A DNA stretch of 12,570 nucleotides from the NCBI GenBank assembly GCA_002471575.1, contig DKQG01000055.1:1-12570 (forward strand). The letters run 5' to 3'. Positions 6,758 to 12,570 of the stretch are shown here, in pieces. The position numbers and the translations under genes are program-made. The notes beneath the pieces are model-generated. The model was given only the letters and a program-made list of their open reading frames with translations, made no database searches and was not told the DNA's origin. Each line of letters starts with the position of its first letter. Positions within the stretch are counted from its first letter, which is position 1. Source of the DNA: Alphaproteobacteria bacterium UBA7314. GTDB lineage: Bacteria; Pseudomonadota; Alphaproteobacteria; MPNO01; UBA830.

Positions 6758-8845
6758 CTAGGCCTCCCGCGTCAGGATAAAGTTCATATAACCGTCCACG
6801 TTGGCGATCCATCCGTCTGGCACGATGATGGTGCTGTCGAGCTGTTCGATGATGGCGGGACCGGACAGGATAGACCCTGCGGGCAGGGTGTTACGGTCCC
6901 AGATAGCGGTTTCGGTCGAGGCATCCGATGTAAACCAGACGTCCCTGCTGCCTTTCCGTGCCTCTTCCGGTGCCGGTGTTTCGGCGACGTTCGCTTCCGC
7001 GTTCGGCTCGTATTTCGGTACCGCCACCCGGGCGCGGACGCGATAACTCACCACTTCGGCCGGTTTTTCCTCGGCCGCGTGGCCATGAATCCGTGCATGG
7101 ATGCCGTCGAACCGGTCTCGCGCTTCCGCCAGCGCCGCATCGTCGAGCCCGTCCGCGCCGCCGATACCGTCGAGCGGTACGCGCAGCTCGTACCCCTGGC
7201 CGGTGTATCGCATGTCGAGTTCGCGGGCGAAGGTCGCGGCGCCGGAGTCCATCCCTTCGCTTTCCAGTTCGGCGCGGCCGCGGTCTTCCAGTTCCCGGAA
7301 GATCGTCTCTGCATGATCCGGCGGCACCTGGTCCAGCGGCCGTAACTCGGAGCGGATATAATCGTGGACAACGTCGGTGCACAGCAGGCCCAGCGCCGAA
7401 AACGCACCGGGGCGTGGAGGCACCATGATACGGGTCATGGCCAGTTCTTCGGCGACTGGCGCAGCATGCACTGCACCTGCTCCGCCAAACGGCAGCAACG
7501 TGAATTCCTGCGGGTCGACACCGCGCTTGGCGCCAAATATGCGAACCTCATCCGCCATCCGCATGTCGACGATGCGCCGGATACCGGCTGCGGCTTCCAG
7601 CGCGGACATGCCGAGTGGTTTGCCCAATTTGTCTTCCAGCGCCTTCAATGATGCATCGACATCAAGAGATTGTGCGCCGCCTAAGAAGTAGTCCGGGTTC
7701 AGAAGGCCGCAGGCAATATCGGCATCCGTCACCGTCGGGTTTTCACCGCCCTTGCCGTAACAGACGGGTCCAGGATCCGCCCCTGCACTTTGCGGACCGA
7801 CCGCCAGCAATCCGCCGCCGTCGACCCAGGCAATGGATCCACCGCCGGCTGAGATGGTCGTGAGATCCAGTGCTGGGACGTCCAGTCGTCGCCGGGCGAC
7901 CTCGCCCTCGGTCACTTCCAATGGTGTGCCGCCCTCGATAAAGGCAATGTCGCAGGAGGTGCCACCCATATCGAGTGTTACAAGACCCTTTTTCGCATCC
8001 TCGGCCGCTAAATAAGCGGCGGCCTGCGCGCCTGCTGCAGGGCCAGAAAAAAGCGTGTGAACCGTCTTTGCTCCGGCGACGGCCGCCTTGAACGGCATCA
8101 CGCCGCCGTTGGACTGCATCAGGAAACGCTGTTGGGTTTCGACGCCGCCTTCGTCAAGTCCGTCTGACAGATCGCCGATATAATGGACCAGCACCGGTTC
8201 GAGATAAGCATTCAGAAGCGTGGTCGACATTCGCGGCCATTCGCGGATACGTGGCAGCACGTCGGATGACAACGACACGTGCGCGTCGGGCCATTCCTCT
8301 AGGATGATGTCACGGGTGCGTCGTTCGTGGGACGGGTTGATATAGGAAAACAGGTAGACCACGGCGATGGAGTCGACGCCTTTGTTTCTCAGCGCTCGGG
8401 CACCCGCGCGCACAGCGTCTTCGTCCAGTGGCTCCAGTTCGTTGCCTTCGTAGTCAAACCGGCCGGCCGCCTCGAAGGTCAGGCTCTGCGGCGCGAGGTG
8501 CGGCGGGCGCTGGAAGAAATAGTCGAAGGGGTTGCCGTCGCGCGCCTGCTGCTGGATCTCCTGGATCGCTCGATAGCCCCTAGTAATCATCATGCCGACA
8601 TTGGCGCCGCGGCCTTCTAGGAGCGCATTGGTCGTGATGGTCGTGCCGTGGGCGAAGAAATCGATCGTGCCCGGTTGCTTGCCTTGGGCGATGAAACGTT
8701 TGACACCTTCTAGCACGCCGACCGCCGGATTGGCGGGTGTTGACGAGACTTTTTCTATCTCGATTGAACCGTCGGCAACGTTCAGTAGGACCAGATCAGT
8801 GTGTGTGCCGCCGACGTCGACGCCGAGGCGATAGGGACCGCTCAT
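6758..8845 (-). CDS. hyuA: Hydantoinase/oxoprolinase A-type subunit (HyuA)
   Basis: This 695-residue protein has typical HyuA length. The N-terminal phosphate-binding loop GVDVGGTHTDLVLLN (8-22) belongs to the ASKHA-like nucleotide-binding fold, followed by FAHGTTITTNALLEGRGANV (64-83). The second half has LDMGGTSCDIAFIEGG (291-306), ISAGGGSIAWVDGGG (331-345) and GPQSAGADPGPVCYGKGG (350-367), then FGGAGAVHAAPVAEE and PPRPGAFSALGLL. The C-terminal domain ends with LSGPAIIEQLDSTIIVPDGW. By family it provides the ATP-dependent step in opening a hydantoin, 5-oxoproline or N-methylhydantoin ring, or in carboxylating a ketone, as a heteromer with HyuB. Its ATG at 8845 overlaps the SDR stop by 4 bp (ATGA), implying translational coupling. 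No oddities in the ATP-binding motifs were seen. Confidence 0.93.
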   Translation of the reverse strand: MSGPYRLGVDVGGTHTDLVLLNVADGSIEIEKVSSTPANPAVGVLEGVKRFIAQGKQPGTIDFFAHGTTITTNALLEGRGANVGMMITRGYRAIQEIQQQARDGNPFDYFFQRPPHLAPQSLTFEAAGRFDYEGNELEPLDEDAVRAGARALRNKGVDSIAVVYLFSYINPSHERRTRDIILEEWPDAHVSLSSDVLPRIREWPRMSTTLLNAYLEPVLVHYIGDLSDGLDEGGVETQQRFLMQSNGGVMPFKAAVAGAKTVHTLFSGPAAGAQAAAYLAAEDAKKGLVTLDMGGTSCDIAFIEGGTPLEVTEGEVARRRLDVPALDLTTISAGGGSIAWVDGGGLLAVGPQSAGADPGPVCYGKGGENPTVTDADIACGLLNPDYFLGGAQSLDVDASLKALEDKLGKPLGMSALEAAAGIRRIVDMRMADEVRIFGAKRGVDPQEFTLLPFGGAGAVHAAPVAEELAMTRIMVPPRPGAFSALGLLCTDVVHDYIRSELRPLDQVPPDHAETIFRELEDRGRAELESEGMDSGAATFARELDMRYTGQGYELRVPLDGIGGADGLDDAALAEARDRFDGIHARIHGHAAEEKPAEVVSYRVRARVAVPKYEPNAEANVAETPAPEEARKGSRDVWFTSDASTETAIWDRNTLPAGSILSGPAIIEQLDSTIIVPDGWIANVDGYMNFILTREA

Positions 8846-9618
8846 TTACCGTCCGCGCGTGTGGCCGGGCTGGAAAACGGCGCCATTGCCATGGTGCCCC
8901 CGTCGACGAACAAATTGGCGCCGGCGATGAACGAAGCGTCGTCCGAGGCCAAGAAAAGCACGGCTTTGGCCTGTTCGTCCGGTTCGCCCGGCCGACCGAC
9001 CAGATTGTTGACCTTGCGGTTGCGGTCGAAGATCTGCTGGCCCACAGGCGAGCCGGTCATGTTCGGCGATACCTGATTTACGATGATGCCATACGGTGCC
9101 AGCTGAACGGCCATGGACTGCGTCAGGTTGGCAACGCCACCCTTGGCTGCGGTGTAGGCGAGTGCCTTGGGACGGCCCTTAAATCCTGAGGTCGAGCCGA
9201 TATTGATCACCTTGCCACCACGGTCATTATCCACCATCCACTTGGCGACCTGCTTGGTAACGTAGAATGGCGTGGACAGGGTCACGTCGATTGTCTTACG
9301 CCACTCGTCCTCGGTGATTTCGAAGATGTCCTTGTTGTCGGATATTGCGACGTTGTTGACCAGGATGTCCACTGCCCCAAATGCGTCGACCGTGGCCGAG
9401 ACCATTTTTCCTATGTCCGCCGTGTCCGACACGTCGCAGACTACGGCCACTGCCTCGCCGCCATCGCCCTTGATTCGGTCTGCGACTGCGTTGGCGCGAC
9501 CTTCGTCCATGTCGACAACGGCAACCTTTGCGCCTTCCTGCGCGAAAAGGACCGAGATTTCTTCGCCGATATTCCGGCCTGCGCCGGTCACAATGGCCGC
9601 TTTTCCTGACAGTTTCAT
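8842..9618 (-). CDS. SDR family NAD(P)-dependent oxidoreductase
   Basis: This 258-residue classical short-chain dehydrogenase/reductase is the first gene of the minus-strand cluster. The start at ATG 9618 is chosen because a strong AGGGAGGAA ribosome binding site precedes it and MKLSGKAAIVTGAG is the standard N-terminus; an in-frame ATG at 9696 would cover the promoter region. TGAGRNIG (11-18) is the cofactor-binding motif, Asp36 after the second beta strand favours NAD+, and NNVAIS (88-93) replaces NNAG. Ser142 in INIGSTSG, Tyr155 and Lys159 (YTAAK) complete the catalytic residues. Thr113 in IDVTL sits where many SDRs have the tetrad Asn. The C-terminal SFIAGANLFVDGGT is typical of secondary-alcohol/3-oxoacyl reductases. 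It overlaps HyuA by 4 bp. Substrate is unknown; a hydroxy-to-keto oxidation is a reasonable guess. Confidence 0.92.
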   Translation of the reverse strand: MKLSGKAAIVTGAGRNIGEEISVLFAQEGAKVAVVDMDEGRANAVADRIKGDGGEAVAVVCDVSDTADIGKMVSATVDAFGAVDILVNNVAISDNKDIFEITEDEWRKTIDVTLSTPFYVTKQVAKWMVDNDRGGKVINIGSTSGFKGRPKALAYTAAKGGVANLTQSMAVQLAPYGIIVNQVSPNMTGSPVGQQIFDRNRKVNNLVGRPGEPDEQAKAVLFLASDDASFIAGANLFVDGGTMAMAPFSSPATRADGK

Positions 9619-9698
9619 CCCCGTTCCTCCCTGTTTTCCCGTTATCGAGATTGCTCTATAAAAAAACAATAAACTTAGAATTCGAAGGAAAATCAAGG
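9619..9698. promoter_or_regulatory. Divergent promoter region, SDR cluster / molybdenum hydroxylase
   Basis: This 80-bp spacer is all that separates two divergent start codons, so both promoters must overlap or sit close together. It is AT-rich in its centre, with an A7-tract at 9660-9666 next to TATAAA (9657-9662), a -10-like box for the plus strand; the -35 region is poor (TTTTCC). On the minus strand TATAGA is a comparable box. A shared regulator is plausible but no operator palindrome is clear. The ribosome binding sites are GAAGGAA for the plus gene and AGGGAGGAA for the minus gene. Confidence 0.45.
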
Positions 9699-12005
9699 AT
9701 GGGTGAATTCGACGTCGGGCAGCCGATTCCGCGCACCGAGGACCCGCGCCTTCTGACCGGCGGCGGGCGGTATTCGGACGACTACAACCTGCCGCATCAA
9801 CTGCGCGCCTACATGCTACGGTCGCCGCACGCCCATGCCGATATCAAGTCCATAGACATCGACCAGGCTGCTGCAATGCCGGGCGTGCAGACGATCCTGA
9901 CGGCGGCGGATTACCGTGCCGACGGTCACGGAGACCTGCAATGCGGATCGCGCTGGAACGAACATCAGTACCAGCCGCCGAACCCGCCGCTGGCGCTGGG
10001 CCGCGTCCGTCACGTGGGCGAGGCGGTCGTCATGGTAATCGCCGACACGATCGATCAGGCGAAGGATGCGGCGGAAGCCATTAACGTCGAATATGCCGAA
10101 CTACCTGCCAACACGGTCACGGCGATCGCGATGGATGACGATACGCCGGCCGTCTGGGAACACCGCCCCAATAACGAATGTTTCTACGAGCAGCGCGGCT
10201 ACCCAGAAGAAACGAGGGCCGCGTTTGAAAATGCCGAGGTCGTGGTGGAGCGGACTTTTCCCATTACCCGGACCATCACCAACACGATAGAGCCCAGGGC
10301 GTATCTCGGCGACTACAACCCGATGGATCAGCGCTATACGCTCTATACCGGGTGTCACTATCCCCACAAGATTCGCGAACAGATGGCGCTGGAGGTGTTT
10401 GGCGTTGCCGAGCAGGACGTGCGGGTGATCGCTGGCGATGTCGGCGGCAGCTTCGGTTTGCGTGGCAGTGTTTACCCGGAACAGGTGCTGGTGATGTGGG
10501 CGTCGCGTCGAGTCGGAAAGCCGGTGAAATGGACGGCCGAACGCTCGGAAGCCCATCTCTGCGATTATCAGGGTCGCGACAACTATTCCGTCGCCAGGCT
10601 GGCGTTGGACAAGGACGGCAATTTTCTCGGTATGCATGTGCGGACGCTCGCTGCCCTGGGTGCATTCGTCACCACCGGCGGCAACGGCCCGCCCATCAAC
10701 AATCTCGGCACACTGGCGGGCACCTACCGGACGCCTACTATCCATGTCGAGGTGTCTGGCGTCTTCACCAACACAACGCCGACCTGTCCCTATCGCGGCG
10801 CCGGACGGCCGGAAGCAGCCTATATCATCGAAACGCTGGTCGAGGCCGCAGCGCAGAAGCTAGGGCGCGATCCCGCCGATCTGCGCCGCCAGAACACGAT
10901 CCCCCCGGACGCCATGCCGTTCAAAACGGGGCTGGTGTTTACCTATGACTGCGGCGAGTTCGAAAAGAACCTGACCGACGGGCTGGAAATGATCGACTAT
11001 GCGGGATTCGAGGCTCGGCGGTCAGAATCGGAAGCCAACGGGAAGCTCCGCGGCATCGGTATCTCCAACACCATCGAACGTGCCGGTGGCCCTTCCATGG
11101 AAGAGGCTACGGTACGCATAGACAAAACAGGCAACATCATGGTGATGGCCGGAACGATCAGCCAGGGGCAGGGGCACGACACGGTCTACAAGCAGATCGT
11201 CGCCGAACAGCTAGGCGTGCCTGTCGGTCGCATCCGTGTCCGAGAAGGCGACACCGACATGCAGGGTATCGGCGGCGGCACCGGCGGCTCGCGTTCCGCC
11301 ACGTGCGGTGGGTCCGCCGTCTACAGGGCGGCGCTTGCGGCGATTGACAAGGCAAAGAAGCTGGCGGCCCATCAGATGGAAGCCAGTGTAGACGATATCG
11401 AATTCGCTGACGGAACTTTCACTATTGCTGGAACCGACCGATCGATGACGCTGGACGAGGTTGCGAAGGTTTCCTACACGCCGGGCAAGCAACCCGACGG
11501 CGTCGACGCGGGCATCGATGAGCGAGCGACGTTCTCGCCCAAGGTCGCCAACTATCCCAACGGTGCCCACGCCTGCGAGGTGGAAATCGACCCCGACACG
11601 GGCGAGATCGAAATTCAGGCCTATGTCATCGTAGATGATGTCGGCACGGTGCTGAACCCCGCGTTGTTGAAGGGTCAGATTCATGGAGGTGTGGCGCAGG
11701 GGGTTGGCCAAGCGGTGATGGAACGCGCTGTGTACGACGGCGGCGGACAGAACGTCTCCGGCTCTTACATGGATTACGCTATGCCGCGTGCGCAGGACTT
11801 CACGCTGTTCGATGTGAAATCGAACCCCGTGCCAACCAAGCAGAACCCGCTAGGCGTCAAAGGCGCGGGCGAAGCGGGCACGGTGGGTGCGTTGCCTGCC
11901 GTGATGAATGCCATCGAACACGCGCTTCGTGGTGCGGGCGTAGAGAAGATCGACCTGCCGGCGTCGCCGGAGAGGGTGTGGCAGGCGTTACGGGATGTAG
12001 GTTAA
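9699..12005 (+). CDS. Xanthine dehydrogenase-family molybdopterin-binding (large) subunit
   Basis: This 768-residue molybdenum hydroxylase large subunit (CoxL/XdhB type) starts at ATG 9699 with MGEFDVGQPIPRTEDPRLLT, the family N-terminus, after GAAGGAAAATCA. The domain order is the a/b hammerhead (1-140) and the molybdopterin-binding domain. Key motifs are GDVGGSFGLRG (247-257), CPYRGAGRPEA (363-373), SQGQGHDT (488-495), GGGTGGSRSA (526-534) and KGAGEAGTVGALPAVMNAI (721-739). Glu725 is the catalytic glutamate. The AYRGAGR-like motif marks a form II enzyme rather than true CO dehydrogenase, which has a Cys-containing active-site loop. The reaction is hydroxylation of an aldehyde or aromatic N-heterocycle with water as oxygen source. 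The usual 2Fe-2S (CoxS) and FAD (CoxM) subunit genes are not next to it within the window, so its electron-transfer partners must lie elsewhere. Confidence 0.92.
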   Translation: MGEFDVGQPIPRTEDPRLLTGGGRYSDDYNLPHQLRAYMLRSPHAHADIKSIDIDQAAAMPGVQTILTAADYRADGHGDLQCGSRWNEHQYQPPNPPLALGRVRHVGEAVVMVIADTIDQAKDAAEAINVEYAELPANTVTAIAMDDDTPAVWEHRPNNECFYEQRGYPEETRAAFENAEVVVERTFPITRTITNTIEPRAYLGDYNPMDQRYTLYTGCHYPHKIREQMALEVFGVAEQDVRVIAGDVGGSFGLRGSVYPEQVLVMWASRRVGKPVKWTAERSEAHLCDYQGRDNYSVARLALDKDGNFLGMHVRTLAALGAFVTTGGNGPPINNLGTLAGTYRTPTIHVEVSGVFTNTTPTCPYRGAGRPEAAYIIETLVEAAAQKLGRDPADLRRQNTIPPDAMPFKTGLVFTYDCGEFEKNLTDGLEMIDYAGFEARRSESEANGKLRGIGISNTIERAGGPSMEEATVRIDKTGNIMVMAGTISQGQGHDTVYKQIVAEQLGVPVGRIRVREGDTDMQGIGGGTGGSRSATCGGSAVYRAALAAIDKAKKLAAHQMEASVDDIEFADGTFTIAGTDRSMTLDEVAKVSYTPGKQPDGVDAGIDERATFSPKVANYPNGAHACEVEIDPDTGEIEIQAYVIVDDVGTVLNPALLKGQIHGGVAQGVGQAVMERAVYDGGGQNVSGSYMDYAMPRAQDFTLFDVKSNPVPTKQNPLGVKGAGEAGTVGALPAVMNAIEHALRGAGVEKIDLPASPERVWQALRDVG

Positions 12006-12035
12006 GGCAACCTGCAATCGACGGCGGGGTCGAAA

Positions 12036-12449
12036 ATGCGATACTTCGACCGACATGGACTGAAGCTTGGCCTTTTCGGGCTTAACTGTTCTGGCGGACT
12101 GTCGGGGACGCTGGCGCCCCGTGCGTTGGGGGGGGCTTGGGAAGAGAACCTTATCGCTGCGAAGATAGCAGATGAGGGCGCGGTCGATGCGCTGGTCGCC
12201 CGACGCGCTCGGCGGGGCAGGTTTGATGACCTGCCAGAAGAAATGAAGCGAAATCTGCGTCAGCGCGCAGGCGGCGGTAACGGCGCCTATCCCATTGTTG
12301 GGAGCCCCGATACCGTGGCAGCAAAGCTTTTAACGCTGCATGGAGCGGGGATCGACGCATTCGCGATGCGATTCGCGAACTACGTTGAACATTTCCCCTA
12401 TTTCAGAGATGGAGTCCTGCCGCGGCTGGAGAGAGCAGGAGTGCGCTAG
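12036..12449 (+). pseudogene. Internally deleted luciferase-like (LLM) flavin monooxygenase remnant
   Basis: The 137-residue reading frame combines both ends of a luciferase-like flavin-dependent oxidoreductase. Residues 10-46 (KLGLFGLNCSGG...WEENLIAAKIAD) match the usual N-terminal beta strand and first helix. Residues ~66-137 carry the C-terminal pattern (GNGAYPIVGSPDTVAAKL, then ANYVEHFPYF and VLPRLERAGVR). The central ~220-250 residues that would form most of the TIM barrel and the FMN pocket are absent; full-length relatives are roughly 350-390 residues. The frame stays open through the join, near ADEGA (residues 45-49). It contains an 8-G tract at 12128-12135 that is prone to slippage. 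A functional product is unlikely, although a short expressed protein cannot be excluded. It lies 30 bp downstream of the molybdenum enzyme gene and probably shares its transcript. Confidence 0.7.
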
Positions 12450-12477
12450 CCCTCAGGCTTTTTGGCGGCCTAGAGGG
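12450..12477. terminator. Hairpin directly after the LLM remnant
   Basis: CCCTC+AGGC (12450-12458) pairs with GCCT (12468-12471) and GAGGG (12473-12477), with one bulged A and a 9-base TTTTTGGCG loop. No T-run follows on the plus strand, so this is a weak rho-independent terminator candidate at best for the molybdenum-enzyme transcript. Its position one base after the stop codon favours a transcript-end role. Confidence 0.35.
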
Positions 12478-12570
12478 AGCCTCCAACGGGTTGCTATAGC
12501 TGGTGATCGCTCTTTGCCATTCGGCCGAACTCAGTCGGATCCTGAGCTGAAACTCCGGAATATTGCCAGT

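Noticed and set aside
6891..7428. Long Arg/Pro/Ala-rich frames overlapping hyuA on both strands
   Set aside because: They are GC-rich antisense or shifted frames of hyuA, with biased composition and no family motifs.
9619..9696. Longer SDR start at ATG 9696, and a longer molybdenum-enzyme start at 9528
   Set aside because: Both extensions run across the divergent promoter or into the opposite gene. Canonical N-termini with good ribosome binding sites lie at 9618 (minus) and 9699 (plus).
12128..12135. 8-G tract as a phase-variation switch
   Set aside because: The reading frame on both sides matches LLM sequence in the same frame, so there is no sign of a shift. A single tract in a decayed gene is not evidence for programmed switching.
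12403..12570. Possible minus-strand coding sequence entering from the right edge (open for ~55 codons, or a shorter frame ending near 12499)
   Set aside because: Two minus-strand frames are open over this short stretch, neither gives a recognisable protein, and one would overlap the LLM remnant by 47 bp. More sequence to the right is needed.

Overview
The window is about 60% G+C by eye and densely coded. It looks like an accessory catabolic locus from an alphaproteobacterium. The basis for that guess is its content (paired hydantoinase/oxoprolinase subunits, a molybdenum hydroxylase large subunit, an SDR, a cupin and a luciferase-like monooxygenase) and a CGTCATTCCCGCG-type intergenic inverted repeat that is common in alphaproteobacterial genomes. 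The taxonomic call is an inference. I see no rRNA, tRNA, CRISPR array, insertion sequence or phage gene.

Layout from left to right: (1) the 5' part of a gentisate-dioxygenase-like cupin gene runs leftward off the window edge (1-407, minus). (2) A 145-bp divergent intergenic region carries a 10-bp-arm palindrome. (3) A polysaccharide-deacetylase/allantoinase-like hydrolase lies on the plus strand (553-1365) and meets the next cluster tail to tail, with only 5 bp between stop codons. (4) A long minus-strand cluster, transcribed from about 9.65 kb down to 1.37 kb, reads SDR dehydrogenase -> HyuA -> HyuB -> beta-hydroxyacid dehydrogenase (HIBADH-like) -> FAD-dependent oxidoreductase -> ornithine-cyclodeaminase/mu-crystallin-like protein. 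Three junctions are very tight: SDR/HyuA overlap by 4 bp, the HIBADH-like gene and FAD gene are 2 bp apart, and FAD/OCD overlap by 4 bp. The other two junctions (HyuA/HyuB and HyuB/HIBADH) carry 120-150 bp spacers with inverted repeats. (5) An 80-bp divergent promoter region separates the SDR gene from a plus-strand xanthine-dehydrogenase-family molybdopterin subunit (9699-12005). (6) Next comes a short reading frame (12036-12449) that reads as the two ends of a luciferase-like monooxygenase joined together with the middle missing. (7) The last 121 bp holds a hairpin and no convincing gene.

Taken together, the genes suggest degradation of a cyclic or N-containing organic compound. The steps would be oxidation or hydroxylation (molybdenum enzyme, SDR, FAD enzyme), ATP-dependent opening of a cyclic amide or carboxylation of a ketone (HyuAB), hydrolysis of a C-N bond (deacetylase/allantoinase-like protein), and NAD(P)-linked redox steps on hydroxyacid or imine intermediates (HIBADH-like, OCD-like). 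The substrate cannot be read from the sequence. No transporter, regulator, or iron-sulfur or FAD subunit of the molybdenum enzyme is present in the window.
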